This document shows positions 20,611 through 33,959 of a stretch of DNA of 64,000 bases, in pieces (position 1 is the first letter of the stretch; each line of letters begins with the position of its first letter). Source of the DNA: Isoetes taiwanensis (taxonomy: Eukaryota > Streptophyta > Lycopodiopsida > Isoetales > Isoetaceae); contig JAJEKV010000003.1 in NCBI GenBank assembly GCA_021234155.1, forward strand, positions 10,354,413 through 10,418,412. The letters run 5' to 3'. The notes beneath the pieces are model-generated. The model did not search any database. It saw only the letters and a list, made by a program, of their open reading frames with translations, and was not told the origin of the DNA. Both the position numbers and the translations under genes were made by a program.

Positions 20611-22200
20611 CTATTGCAATGTTTATATACCAAACATGGATTTGAACCATGATATTCCAAATTTTATAATAAGACTCTAACCTTTAATAAAACTTACAAA
20701 TTAAACAAAGAAAATTGGTTATAGAATTTTAGCAACACAAGATTCTAGTATATAAGAAGACAACATGCTTGTAGATCCGCATTTGCAATCATAATAACAA
20801 CGAAAAATCATAGCGCAAAATGCAAATGATGCCATTACATCTATAAACATTAAAATTTCTATATCGAATTATCATTCAAGAGGTATCACATCCAACCTCT
20901 TTAAATTCCAAACACTAAAACCCGCAGAAATTACCATGAAGCTACCAAAACTAAGGAGCAAGTATCTTTCAATAATATTCAGCCATAAATAGAATGCTTA
21001 AATACTATGAAAAAATGCAAAATCCGTATGGGAGATCTAATATGGAAAAATTTAAGTAAAATGGGTCAAATAGTTGCAAAGATTGCACAAAAGTCAAGGT
21101 TCAGACAAAACCTTGTGCATCACCGACCATTCAAAACCAATAAATCTTTTATGTTGCATTGTTCTTTAAATCAAACTAAAACTTCATGCATAAAACCTAT
21201 TTTTGATGTGTCTTGAAATGTTTGAAGTTCCTCCTTGTCCGATTGAGTTTGTTTGTGAAATACAACTGGAAGCATGTCTTCGCACCTATTTTTTCATGTT
21301 GTAGAGCAAAGACTTGCAAAGACCTCTTATGGAGTAACAAAACCAAATAAATGTGGCAATATTTAACTATTTCCAAATCTATATTTGTAGCATGCATTTG
21401 TAAACCCCGCCCAACATTCCACACTTGTCAAACATGTGTTAGTCGAGAAAACCATAAGGCATATCCATAGAAGCTCTAGAATGTGTTTTTCAAAAGCAAT
21501 AAGGCACTAAAGAAATAAATACCGAGGAACCCACCAAGCCGTGGTAGGAATATCAAAAAAATCCGTACCATTGGGATAGATTAAGCTATCTAAGATGGCG
21601 CCGCCGTAAAGCCTTTTGAGGAAAAATTGCTAATTTTTGAGAATTTTTAGCAAATGCTCAAGCTAGTTTTAGGCTACATCCTTGTCCTCATTGGCAATTA
21701 GCTTCCTTAAGTAAGTACCTACATATAGTTGAAGGCTTCCCTTTAACTTCCCATGCAAAGTCTATGATCATTAGCGTGTATCGAGGCCGATCATTGGGGT
21801 TAGGTCTCCATCTTTTCCAACACTCGAGATAGTTATTAGGTAAGTTATAGTCCTCCTAGTAAACAGTGTTCACAAAAAGAGATACACACTTAGATAATCA
21901 TAGCCAGCCTCCCAAGCAAGCAAATGCCCTTCTTAATATATTGATATGGATCAAGGACTTGAACATGATCTTTTGATCTTTCACTAGCCGGACCTACATA
22001 GGCAAAGTGAATCCAAATTACTAGCGCCTTGCCAAAAATTCGAGAAGGCCAAGCCATCATGTCTCCGCCCGCCGCTTTGAAAGATGGTAGTTTTCGCTTT
22101 TGGTAACCAAGGCCGCCGCTATAGCACTAGGCATGTCTTTTTAGCAAGGTCGATAGGATTGCCACCACGATGTTCACGATGTATCACTTTTAAGGATCCC
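20611..22200. other. Region inside CACTA end, no gene recognised
   Basis: A/T-rich, nearly identical to 53100-54700. Minus-strand frames near 21200-21480 and 21700-21900 look weakly protein-like in unit 2 (53808-53990, 54209-54394), but I recognise no family. Confidence 0.4.
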
Positions 22201-25200
22201 GCCACGATCCCCGGCGAGGATATTTCCCCGAAGGGGTAAATAATGTGGGGTTAACATTGTCATTTACCAGATATTTTTTCAAGGATCGGGCCACGCCTTT
22301 TGTCTGCATTTTTCCAAGACATTGTCTTCTCAAACCGTTACTTACCTGCTTTTGAATTCTTCGCATCATCAATCTTTTCGTGGCCCAACGTGAGAACCCA
22401 TGCGATCATAACTCCCGATAAAAGTCTGAAGTGGTGCATGGAAATAGCCCAGCCAAACCACATGTGGTAGGAGACCGCCGCAAGGATCTCTGCCTTTTAT
22501 TAGGACCGAAAAGGGCTTAGAGAATTTCGAACACCGGGCATAATCGCTATATATGGGAAGGCACGAAGAATAATGTGCAAGATGCAATCATATGCAGCCG
22601 CGGAGGATACGAAACAACTTCAATTTGTCAAGTTTGTGTTGCAAAGATGTAACTATGATCCTTCCATCGACCGCAAGCAAGGTAAACAAACCGCAAGTGG
22701 CAAGGGGTGCCTACTAGTGCAAAGGGGTATGGTTGGAACCTACAATCTTATGATTCATTGAGCTTGTCCGGGATAAAGTGCAATAGATGTATACTGTTGA
22801 TTCAAAGATGTGCGTAAAGATCCTTTCACCGAGAAGAAACCTCCTTGTATTGCTTTGAAGGCTACAAAAAGACAACAAACCGCCTCACTGGATGGACATG
22901 AATTGGTTGCGCGATGCCAAGAAGAAATTGTTGTCCCATGTGTTGGTGTAGGCGAAACCATCGACTCCCAAAGAACCTTTTGGTGTCTTCTGGCTTATAC
23001 TATCTCAGAAATCCTAGCGGTTCCCACCTACCAATCCTCCCGCCAAAATGCTTAAGCCTCCTTCCGCTAGGGGATTCAGATGAACAAGAAGCACCATAGC
23101 CAAGAAAGATAAGCACTTTCAAAATTAAACTTTAAAATTTAAATACCGAGGAAACATCGTAGCCTTTCTTCTTCGCCTACTCCTACCTCGCCCACCATCC
23201 CAACAACTACGAGCTCTATGTTGACATGGCCAACCGCTTTCACGATGCCGGATGAGTTGAAGTTCAATCTTGATGAAAAAAAAGAAGCTTGTTGAATAGA
23301 CCGCCCCAAACTTGAAGAGTTTAAAAAGTGTTATCCTATGGGAGCAAATTGATTCTAGAAGATTAGTATTTTTATTGTGAGACAAATCCCAAATCTAACT
23401 CATAGAATTCACCAAACGATCATGTACAAATGCTATCACAAGGTAAATTTTATCATTTGCATTTCTCATTATTATATTACCTATTCATCGCTGGGATACC
23501 AATGCAGAAGTTAATCACTTGGTCTTGCACCGAGGAACTCTTGAACAAGAAGTTTTATATTATTTTTGGTAATCACAAAGGCACAAATTTTGTGTACTAT
23601 GATGGGTAATGTCGAAAGCAACAGATGGAATTTGCCAAAGCATATGCAAAGAGAAGAAGTCGTTAAAATGGGAACCCGGCCCAACAAGGAGTATATTCAG
23701 CTTATCCATACAAATAAGAACGACATAATCGTGGGACACAAAGATACGAGAGCCACTAATTGAAATGCTCCAAAGAACTAAGGAACTAGCACAAGACATT
23801 TGGTTGTTCTCCATAAGGGCCAATAGGCACCGCAGTTGATATTTGCCCGAAGGTTAGTTTTTTATTTTATGCTATAGAAGATCGCCTCGCAATCCTAATC
23901 AGCCTCTTGTGTACGTGGATTTTGTTGAAGTAGCTACAACAACCTTGAAGGTTAAAGAACTTAAGGATGAAAAGCAATTCCTTTTATGCAAGAAGAATAA
24001 TGGTCCAAGCTTGTAAATGTTATTAACAAGTGGGCAGCCAAAAAGTCGGCCGATGATCATGGGGAATTGCCGATAAATCCTCAATTGAGTTTTTAACAAA
24101 ACATTCCTAAGATACCTTCGAGGAATGAACAATGCCGAGGTGAGCTAACCGATGGACGAAATCTTTGAGGGCAAAGTATTCCTAAAAGTGTAGCCTAGAT
24201 ATGCCTACCGCTTTGATTGCCGATAGAAGGCCTTGATATCGTAACACCGCCACCGATGCATCGTGGAAGTGTTGTCCTATGTTAATTGTGTATTAGAAAA
24301 GCAATACGTAAATTTTGAAGAGTTAGCTACATGTTCCCGTGATCTCTCTCGAGCAATGATCACCGGGTATTCCCGATACGATTTCACTATATTAAGGCCA
24401 ACTATAATAATGAATTAGTGCAAGGAAATCTTCCCAAGATTTCTTGGAGGCTATTATCGCTATAATAAAGCCGTAAGAGGCAAAGAAAATGAAGGAGAAG
24501 AGGAACACCGCGGCAAAGATGTTACCAAGTCCGTATCCTTGTGTCTCCAGACCGGTATTGAGAATGCCACAATGGTTTTTATTGCATGTTTCACTATGTT
24601 CGTGGCATAATGGAAGCAAAAGTTTATCATATCATCATGTTCCTCGATTTGCCCATTTGCCAAACAAAATTTGTATAGTCAAAGTCGATTCAAGGTAGTT
24701 CTCATGTTTCCCTTTGGGGCTTACGAAGAACAAGGCCGAAGAGCAAAAAGAATATCAAGAAGTTCCAATACTATGTTAGCCATGTTGATATAAAAGTAAG
24801 TGAGGCTCGTGGTATTGCCCGGTGAAGCCTAAATCGAGCTACGCCCCGACTCGTGATGATCAATGCATCGAAAAGCATGGCCCTTCTAAAATATCCGCTT
24901 AACCGGTAACAAAGAGGTGGACATAAAACAAAGAAAAAAGAGTAATATGTAAATCCAAGTTCTCTTTGGGCAGCTATGGAAGGCGATTTCATCCTAAAGA
25001 GCCGTGCAAAAATATCATATGTTTATTACATAGTGAAGGAGCTGGTTCCACCGACGGTTGTGTTCTAGATTTTCTCTCAAAGCGAACAACGCCAAGGGTC
25101 GCTTTGATGCAAAGAAAACACAATGTTTCCTTCGAGTATGACGATAAGGTTTGCCGGTTCCCGAGATCCTTCTTTGAATATCTAGAGAAAATGGCAAGGC

Positions 25201-26460
25201 CTCGCCAAAGAAGAAGAAGAAGAAACCGTTATGCATAATAAGCCCGGCAGCCCGGCATGTCGACATCAATATAACACCGCCTCGATCGTAAATGTTTCAT
25301 AGAGGCTACGTAAAACCCGTGCAATGCTAGAGGAGACGTAAAAGGCATCAGCTGAACTTAATCCACAGCTTGAAAAGCCGGATGCACCGAACAAAAACCT
25401 TAACACCTTTGCCGCCAATGATAACCGGTGCCTAGAAAAGCCGCTTCATAATTTTCAAGATATGAGAATGTCCGAGGTGCCTCCGAAAGTGAGAGACTAG
25501 ATGGCTACCATTCACCAAAGAGACAGGTTGGTTTGCTTTACCGAATACTCTATGGCATTGGAGGATGAATTGTTGATAGTGCCAAAAGCATTGGTGCGTA
25601 GACATCGAGAGCGTGGGAAGAGGTAGCCGCCGCAATGAATGTTGACATGCCGAAAACAACAAAGTTACACGAAAATGGACATGTCACGCATAGCTGCCAT
25701 TGAAAGGTGCTTTCATGAGCTTGGCCTAGATGTAGACTCGTGGAAAGAAACTCAAGAAACCGCCTTCGCGATTGTGCCAGTGCTTTGATGGCCAGCCAAT
25801 ACATATGTAGACTTTTGTGATAATGTATAGACCTGCTAATTATCTTCATGGAGGGCCTCTACTTTGCTACCCTTTGTATTCTCCTTTTGAATTGCATGAA
25901 TAAACTTGTTTGGAAGATCGCAAACGACGATTATATAGACAGATATGCCTATTTCCGAGAACATTATTATCTAGTTGCACACAAGCAGGTGTCGCTTATA
26001 TTTTGCCTTGCCTTGTTGTCCCAAAGATCGCCATGGCGAAGTCAAACGGAAAACAAAATTTCTAATTTATGAATTCTTGATTTTTCTTGTTGGATGATGA
26101 TTTTAACTCAACTAGAGCATCCTACCTTGCACGAGACAAAAAGCATGCATATCGTGAGAAACAACATCTACATTCCCAAGCACTTTGTGACGCTCGACAT
26201 CTCCCAGCCTTTGTGTCTTTCCTCGATTTTTTTTTCGGGTTTCAGAGTACCAAAGAGTTGCAATCACCATCTTCCTTCTCCCCGCTTCGCTTACTCACAA
26301 ATGTTTTTGGTCTAAAACATATTCTTTGGGACATCCATGGAAGGCTTTGGCATTCGAGATATGTCTATAAAGGCTTGGTTAGCGATATAAGGTCATGTAT
26401 TAACATTTCAAATTTGAGGTTCAGCCTCCGTGATATCAGTCATACTTTATTTATTTTTAT
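22200..26460 (+). pseudogene. Unrecognised gene-like stretch downstream of CACTA end, unit 1
   Basis: Damaged copy of 54700-58970. The unit 2 version has a clean 174-codon frame (55069-55593), of which this copy keeps IDRKQGKQTASGKG (22665-22710) and TIDSQRTF (22960-22983). Further on come a charged segment with TTLKVKELKDEKQF (23940-23980), a possible GTAAGT donor near 24797 and a segment with KISYVYY (25005-25030). I do not recognise the protein or proteins. Position inside a CACTA end would fit captured host exons, but this is an inference. Confidence 0.3.
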
Positions 26461-27087
26461 TTGAGTTCAAACTTTTGTCTTTGCAAAAGTGGAGTTGAAA
26501 GCCTTTATTGACACAAAAGCTTGACAATTTTTGTGAATGGGACTAAAAATTCACTAGATCCTAATCTTTGATATGAAAAATAAAAATCCAATTCACAGAA
26601 TTGCATTTGAAGTGTCCGGAGCTTTGCAAAATCAGAAGTAAAATGCTTTGTTCCTTATTTAGATGGTAGGGTTCAATTTTTGTTACAAGTATCTTTAAAG
26701 AAAATACATGGAACGAAGTTGAGTATCTAGTTGCTTCCGCAAAAACAACATTAATTGTCTCTCAAGTATGAATACACTAAATAGCTATTCAAATCTTCTA
26801 CATCCCTCTTTCTTACAAGAAATGTCAATTCCTTTTTATAAGGCATTTTTCTAGCTTTAGAATTCGAAAAACTTGTTCTATTCTTCCACGCAATGGCGAA
26901 TCGAAAAACACATGCTAAGAGTACTTTTTTTATCCTTGGTTTGCTTCTTCAATGGTGGATTCCGGCCCCAAAGGTTCCAATCGTTATGATCATCTTTGCT
27001 CTCGAGATAAGCAACATTTTGGGCTATTGAACATGGTGCATTTACACATCCATCATCAAGTATCGAGATGTTACATAAGAAAACACC
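26461..27087. other. Spacer at the end of unit 1
   Basis: A/T-rich sequence leading to the next unit, matched at 59780-60380. No recognisable gene. Confidence 0.5.
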
Positions 27088-27392
27088 TTCCACCTCTGAC
27101 AATTCAACAAATATTGGACATATATAATGAAATAAAACCAAGTAGGGCATATTTTTATATGTCTAAATGCATCCCAAGCTATGGCCTACAGCTAGAGGAT
27201 GGCTTGTCCCTAACTTAGAGAAATTTGGTGAAATGTCCTAGAACTAGAGATACATGAGGCCAACACATATGGCCCAAAACTAAACAAGTTGATTGAATCA
27301 GCCCTTTCGCACAACAAGAATTGAATGTGACAAAACCGAACCATTGATAAAAAAAATTGATACAAGTTTTTGTAGGATGAATGTCCTTTACC

Positions 27393-28838
27393 AATGGTAT
27401 TAGCAAGTGGTGCAATTAGACACATGGCTGGGAAGAGAATAGACTTTGACATAGACTTGCCCGCCATTAACATTAGAATGGGAGCAGAGGTCATGAACAT
27501 AGGCAAGTATGATCCGATAATAGATATGGAATACCTTATCCCGCAAAGGCAATCGATTGATTGGCGAGAACCGAAAGGTGACACTAACGGCACACAATGG
27601 CGTAACAATAGAAATAATGTGTAAAGAAGTTACCCCAATCATGTAATGCATGTCTAGTAAGAAACTTCTTAAATGCACTAAGAGGGACTAATTGGCATAT
27701 GTGAGGATAAAATAGCAAACAACTTTCCCTAAGGTGTAGTTAAGCTTAGTCAAAGAGTTCCATGATCCGTTCTCTGACGAGATGAAAGAACTTCCTCTTT
27801 ATAGGGGAGTCGAGTGTGAGATAGCACTCAACCACCACCAAACCCATGAGTAAGGCCCCGATAGAATGACGACCCATGAACTAACAAAGCTGAAGAAGCA
27901 ATTACAAGAACTCTTAGACTTAGGTTTCATAAGATATAACTCTCCATTTGGGGCACCCATCTTGTTTGTAAAGAAGGACGATGCAAACCGAGGTCATAGA
28001 ATATCAGCAATTGAACAAGCACACCATAGAAAACAAGTATGCCTTTACCAAGATCGGATGGGCAAAGTTCTTCTCCAAAATAGATTTGAGATCTAGCTAC
28101 CACCGCACTGTGATTAAGGAAGAAGATATTCACAAGATAGCCTTCGTAACAAGGTATGTCCATTATAATTCACTTGGCCATGCCATTTGGATAATCTAAT
28201 ATCCCCGTAATATTCATGAGACTCATGAACGACATCTTTGTAAGTTTCCGATGATTTTGTCATTGTATTCTTCGATGACATTTTGGTCTATAGTAAAATA
28301 TTGAGGACCATGTCAAGCATTTGAGAAGGGTTCTCGAGAAGCTAAGGAGGCATCAACTTCATGCAAAGTTGTCCAAATATTGTCACTTTGCAACAACCAA
28401 GGGTACCCTTGACATGTGATATCCATTGATGGAACCGCAATGCATCCCGCCAAGATCCGTGCAAGAATAGAATGGCAAGCACCAAAAATATCCATGAAGT
28501 GAGAAGCTTCTTGGGATTGGCAGTGTTATTACATGAAGTTCGTGAAGAACTTCGCAAGATAGCTATACCCTTGACAGATCTCACCAAAGTGCGTAAGATA
28601 AAGAATTGGGCGATCATTGGCATAAGACTACCAAGAAGGGTTTGAGAAGTTGAAATAAGCCCTAACCACCGCCCTAGTCTTAGCACTCCCGCATTCGAGA
28701 AAGACAAGTTGGTAGCCATAGATGCAAGTAAAATTGCAACCAATGCGATTCTAATGTAGGAAGAGAGAGTTTTAGCATACGACTCTCGCAAGATTAATGA
28801 TGTCAAACACGCCACGCGACTCATGATCGGTTGCTAGC
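27393..28838 (+). pseudogene. Ty3/gypsy pol remnant, unit 2
   Basis: Copy of 330-1783 with the same breakpoints. The protease part is best preserved here: ASGAIRHMAGKRIDFDIDLP and MGAEVMNIGKYDPII (27400-27530). The reverse transcriptase has lost part of the segment near 27990-28070 and is more frameshifted than in units 1 and 3. RNase H ends at the junction with the antisense ORF1 scrap. Confidence 0.85.
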
Positions 28839-28985
28839 AGTTTGGTGGGCACCCACTCTTTGGGCCGTAAAAGTTCGTGGGCTCAATATGCATGATGTCT
28901 CAGAAGAAGTGTGCAGCCTACATCGGAGATCCGAACCGCACGCCGCCTCCTCGAACCCCGACGAAAGGTGGTAGCCCTTAAGCTC
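28839..28985 (-). pseudogene. LINE-type ORF1 fragment, antisense, unit 2
   Basis: Copy of 1784-1930, abutting the gypsy remnant at the same junction. Confidence 0.55.
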
Positions 28986-29439
28986 GAAATATCGCAAAGG
29001 CTATTTTTAAACATTTGCATTTTTTTTTTTTTCTACCGCTGAGTAGGATCAATTAGAGTGGTGCCAATAAAATATCGCCACCTTGTCTACAAAATTTCCA
29101 TTCATAAGTTAGCCTACGCCACTAAATGATGGATTCTTGATTCGCCCCCATGTGAATTTTATTCTTGGTAATTATTCTAAAATTGCCCCTTAACTTCCAA
29201 AAATCATATAAAATTAATACAATTTTTTTTCTTGGTGAGTTTTTTGAATTGCCGTTTACCTCCAGGAAAAAAAAAAAAAGGAAAGGGAAAAAACCATGCA
29301 TGTTACATGGATCTCATGATCCGGCTCCAACATCCAGGTATGCAATCCTGGAGTATTTTTGCTTTTGGTCTGTTGTTTATCCAATAATAAAAAGATGACT
29401 GAAATCAAATCGGTTTGTGCTTGCCCACCATAATATGCA

Positions 29440-29447
29440 ATTATGCC
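29440..29447. other. 8-bp target-site duplication, left (ATTATGCC)
   Basis: ATTATGCC on both sides of the MITE (29440-29447 and 29665-29672). Units 1 and 3 have it once (2385 and 62817 regions). Confidence 0.93.
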
Positions 29448-29664
29448 CAGGGTTCGAAATTAGAATTTGCCCTAACCATTAAAAATGCCTGCTTACATTT
29501 AAGGCTGCCGGAAATACATGAAATTATAGTGTACTTTCCCGGAAATCCTTAGAAACTTCCCCAAAAATAGCCTGAAAAAACGCCGGGAATTTTTTTTTGG
29601 CTATCGGAATTTTTTTGAAATGACCGGATTTTTAAGGGTCGAACCCCCCCAATTTCGAACCCTG
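29448..29664. mobile_element. hAT-type MITE (217 bp), unit 2 only
   Basis: Perfect 14-bp terminal inverted repeats CAGGGTTCGAAATT...AATTTCGAACCCTG and an 8-bp target-site duplication ATTATGCC. An 8-bp duplication and CAGGG-type ends are hallmarks of hAT elements. It has no coding capacity; the interior has runs of T and CCGGAA motifs. The empty site in units 1 and 3 shows that it inserted after the units separated. Confidence 0.93.
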
Positions 29665-30022
29665 ATTATGCCTCAGCTAAGTTTGTGTACCTGTTGTTTA
29701 GCCCTTAGTGTGAAGCTATTGAGATTTACAATCAGATAAGCACCACGAGGTATGTTGTAGAGTAGTTATAGTTGGTTTGCTTACTCATTTTATCAGAATA
29801 CTTGCCCACTTGATTTGGTTATGAGGCATTTGATTTTCTTACATTTTAGAGCAACATACCTTATCTTGGCTATCAGTTTTTTCTATTTTTTTGTTATCAT
29901 GATTATTTCTATGTACGTGCAACCAATCTAGGTAATACATGATGTATATGATTGTTCCGCCTCTTTGTATTTTAATCATCAACTTCTAAATTCAATTGTT
30001 GCACGCATATCCTTATGACATG

Positions 30023-30027
30023 ATCAA
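30023..30027. other. Target-site duplication, left copy (ATCAA)
   Basis: ATCAA directly before the LTR start TGTGACG. The partner is in unit 1 at 4372-4376. Confidence 0.7.
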
Positions 30028-31591
30028 TGTGACGCCCCTACTCCTTATAATGATGCCCGCATCGTATTCGGCTGAGGAGCATTCCCCGGCAAATACCGAC
30101 AGGGCCATCCACCGACTCCACTCCCATGGGGCGAGCCAAAGGGAAGAGTGGATGTGTCATTCATCCGCCTTCCATCGGATCGACCTATTCAAGGAAGCGA
30201 ATAAACAAACGGAGCACAACTAATAATATACAACACAAGCACCATAACCATAGCAACATCACGTAGTCGCAATACCTTCATAACAATAATACAAAGGAAA
30301 GATCCTACCTGTGGCTCTGACTCAAGGGGATGACCGACGGCTAGGCCTCCGTGAGTTCATTGCGCATGCAATTCATGGCAATGGATTTGGCCGGCATAGA
30401 ACATGGCTTAGGGTAGTCCACTCCATCCGCCCCCCGCAAGCACACTTTGCGTAGTAGGCTGAAAAGTGTTGGGACTTGGCCAGAGCCCGCCGTGAATAGC
30501 CGAGGGGCTACTACCGGGCGGGTTGCATCTCCCCAACCCCGATGAGGCAGAAGAGAGCTGCCTCTCCTCCGAGGTATCCATGCTCATCGCAGCGGCTAGA
30601 GGGCCACCGCCTTATTCGACTTGAACTCACCGGAAGGTCATATCCACCACCCCACGAAGTGTCGAGCTCATGCCTTGCCCACACGCAAAGGACAAGCCAT
30701 TAAGCCTAGCCAGCAAAGACCGATAGGCTTTACTACCGAGGGGTCAGTCCACGATGAGACAAGTTCCTCCTTATCAACCGCCTTGCCCCTTCACCCACAA
30801 AATGTGTGGGCTCCCCGCACACGGCCGCAATTATGTGGGAACTAAGGTGCTATGCTAGGAGCATCTTCTACACGTACCTTTAGGTCTCTACCCCTTCCCA
30901 CAACAAGGAGATCACAGAGTGGAATACATGCAATATCACGTAACGTAGATAGAGAATCATATCAATCTATCTACTTAACATCCAATGTTAGGTTCATTCA
31001 TTAGAGTCTCGCATCTAGGGATCTACAAGGCTTCCAGAGATGATCCAACATACTAAACCGCATATTGCCATGCCTAAAGACGGCTTTTGCACAACGTAAC
31101 AACTAGATACCTGCTCCTTGGCTTGCTCCCTGATCCTCGGAAGGCCCATGCTCCCCGATCTTGTCAAGACAAATGCTACTCAAGAACTGTTGTAACCGAC
31201 TTTTCTGAGCCCGGCAATGCGATTTTGAGCCTTACCTTGGCCGAATTGCCCGTGAAAGCCCTAATTGCGAAAGAGGAAAGGAGGCTCTAGAAAACCCTAA
31301 TTGGCAAAGTGAAAGGAGAGCTAGGGTCTAGGGTTTTAGCCCTTATATAGACCCTATCTAGGTTAGGGCATCCATTGGGCAAATGGCTTTAAGCCATTTG
31401 GAATTGGATGAACAAGGAACCTTTTGTTGTGTATGTTTAATTACATACCCAACATCCAAGGTTGCCCCCTAGGTGCAACCTTTAGCTCCTAGGTGCAACG
31501 TTGTCCTATTCTCAAGTACATGTCACTTGTGACATGTAATGTGGACGCGGGCAAGATAATATACGATTGGGATATTATGCCGAACGCCACA
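30028..31591 (-). mobile_element. 3' LTR of chromovirus, unit 2
   Basis: A 1564-bp homologue of 2780-4371. It is bounded by TGTGACGC and a terminus reading CGAACGCCACA. A polypurine tract adjoins its right end, so this is the 3' LTR. The TATA box is kept near 31343-31350. Confidence 0.88.
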
Positions 31592-31605
31592 TTCTCCCCA
31601 CCTTG
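31592..31605 (-). other. Polypurine tract of chromovirus
   Basis: The minus strand reads AAGGTGGGGAGAA directly before the LTR. A second AGGTGGGGAGG lies about 35-45 bp upstream. This is the priming site for plus-strand DNA in LTR elements. Confidence 0.75.
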
Positions 31606-32488
31606 ACTTGATGTCGCCCTCAAGATCACGCGCCTCCCCACCTTGGGTACCGTGATATCCCCGCAATTACAACACTTACATATCCATATTATATTAATCA
31701 CCTCGTGTAATATTTATAGTTTATCAGAATTGTACTATGGTGAGAGGCTCTTCCGGCCCTCTACTTCATAATCGACTATAAACAAAATTAACATCAATTA
31801 TAGCTTTAAGGTTTTAACTAAAAACTTCGTCGCCTCCTCACAACACATTATGGCAAAACTATGCTGTGAGTTCTTGTAGCGCCACCCTCCGCCGCTTCTA
31901 TTCATCTAGTTGCCGCAGGATGTACGCCACGCTAGTACATATTTAATTATTATTATAAGGGTTGGTTGTAAGGGAACCACCCATTAAATACAATTATATG
32001 GATGCAAGGCATATCTCTTCTAAGATAGAAGATTATGTTTCTCCCATCCCTGCCAAGAGACAAATCCCTATTATGCCTATATGTGCATTTCATGCCTACA
32101 CTGAAGTTGCCTGCTCAATGGGGACTTGGGTCCTTCCCCTGATATGGGGTGTGAAGGGCCCTCCCCCGTAGGCATTGACTAGAGGTGCTTTTCCTATCAA
32201 TGCATACCTGAATGACCTTTTCTTCGAGGTCGCCTACTCGCGGGGACGTAAGTAGACTTCTAACCTACCTTCCACTCAAACAAGCGGAAAACGGGTCATG
32301 CCTACATTGACATTACACCACTCTAGAGAGCAATCGTAGTGGTCTCATCATTCCAGAATAACGATGCAACCCATGCCTAGTATAGGCTGCATGCGTAGAT
32401 TAGCCTTAGCTACACATGCTTAAATCCAAACCCAAATCGACATGCCCGAGCCGATTTCTTGGTTGTTGATGTCGACTACTTCGGGTGA
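31606..32488 (-). other. 3' untranslated/non-coding part of chromovirus
   Basis: About 0.9 kb between the chromodomain and the polypurine tract. No conserved domain seen. Confidence 0.5.
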
Positions 32489-32625
32489 CGAAATAACCCT
32501 TTGCATTGCTCCATAAACTCGGGTACTCGCTTCTTAAGATCCGACTCAAGTACCCACATAGCGCCTTCCACCGGTAAGTGCTTCCACTTCACAAGGTATT
32601 GAGGAATTTTGACCTTCTTGTCTTC
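32489..32625 (-). pseudogene. Integrase chromodomain
   Basis: Minus-strand residues VKIPQYLVKWKHLPVEGAMW then ESDL match the chromodomain core YLVKWKGxxxxxATWExExxL. In chromoviruses it guides integration to chromatin with particular histone marks. It lies at the pol C-terminus as expected. Confidence 0.85.
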
Positions 32626-32699
32626 TTATAAGATCTATTAAGAAGGACTTCCTAACGATTTCAATATGCTCGTCCCGGCCATTTCTAAAACTCATTTGT

Positions 32700-33800
32700 C
32701 TCCAATATTTCCTGGGGTTTTGGGGTGTGCCTCTTTAGCAAACTTACGTGGAAAACCTTATGTATCTTAAGATGTGCCGGTAAGTCCAACTTGTAGGATT
32801 GGTTACCTACTCTCTTCTCTATTCCCAAGGGTCCAGCCCATCTTGGAGCAAGCTTCTTGCAATTGCCGATGCGGAGCTTGGCCTGCTTTGACTTTGATCT
32901 TCAACCACACTTTGTCTCCCACTTCAAATTCTCTTACCGGCCCTATGCTTGTCGGCGATGCTTTTTCTCACGCTTCTTGCTGCAAGGAGATATCCTCTCA
33001 CTTCCTCCACCAAGTCTTGCATTTCAAAGCATCCGGCCGGAGACTTCCACCTTGGACACAGGGTTGTGCCAAGTATCCGGGGTAAGACACAATCGATACC
33101 CGTAATTATCATAAAAGGACTCATCTCGATGACTCCTCTTTGGTGCTGTTGTAGGCAAACTCTACTAGGTAGATGAAATCATCCCACTTGATTGCTTGTT
33201 CCATACATAGCTTCTTAACATATCTTCGATGATCCCGCTTTGTCCTCTCCGTCCGACCATCTATTTGGGGATGATATGTCGTGGCTCATCGAAAAGCTTC
33301 GCCCCGATGGTGGTGAATAGGTCCCCGCCAAAAGGCACTCATAAACTTGAGTCTCTATCCGAGATTATCTCCCTTGGCATGCCATGGAGCCTAAAAATCT
33401 CCTTAACAAATAGGTTGGTCGTGGTAACGCCGATTCGCTTGTCCCCGCACGGCACGGTGTGCCATCTTTGACAACTTATCTACTACCACCATCAAGGCAT
33501 CTTTTGCCCCCTTGCGTTCTTGGGAGTCCCGTAATAAAATCCATACTTATCACCTCCCACTTAGCATTTGGCACGGGCAATGGTTCCAAGGCACCTGATC
33601 CTGAGCTGTTCCGCCTTTGTCTGCCGGGTATATCCGCACTCTCTAATATATCTTGCTATTTCCTTCTTCATGCCGGGCCAATAATAATCGCTTTAATCTT
33701 GAAATATATCTTCATGAACCCCGCATGCCCCGCTATGGGACTATTGTGTGTATCATTCAAAATAAGCTTTCTAACTTACGTAAGATTTTGGTACACACAA
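32700..33800 (-). pseudogene. Integrase (zinc-binding, catalytic core, GPY/F-type C-terminus)
   Basis: The minus strand shows, from right to left, an H/C-rich zinc-binding region (33650-33760), VVVDKLSKMAH (about 33470), TTYHPQIDG and TERT (33235-33290), WDDFIYLVEFAYN (33150-33195), GDKVWLKI (about 32910), and LAPRWAGPLGIEKRVGNQSY with IHKVFHVSLL (32730-32860). These match Ty3/gypsy integrase landmarks. Several frameshifts separate them. Confidence 0.82.
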
Positions 33801-33959
33801 TTTGTTTTTATAATATAGCAAGTTTCCTTCCTTCTTGTAGTGCCCAACATCTCCCTTTCCTTGTCGGTCCCGGCCTCCTTTGAAAGGCTCACCAAACTTC
33901 CTTGAAGTCGAGGTCCATCGGCAATGTTTCTCAATCTTCTTGCCAAACTCACTTACAAG

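Larger units (their letters stand above)
1..27087 (+). repeat. Tandem segmental repeat, unit 1 (27.1 kb)
   Basis: The sequence at position 1 recurs at 27088 and 60381 in the same orientation, and co-linear homology continues through the whole unit. Unit 1 carries the right-hand LTR of a chromovirus but almost none of its internal region. It lacks the MITE, the microsatellite insertion and the 735-bp duplication seen in unit 2. It also lacks about 19 bp near 2432 that both other units keep. Position 1 is only the window edge, so the true boundary of the repeat is arbitrary. Confidence 0.93.
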
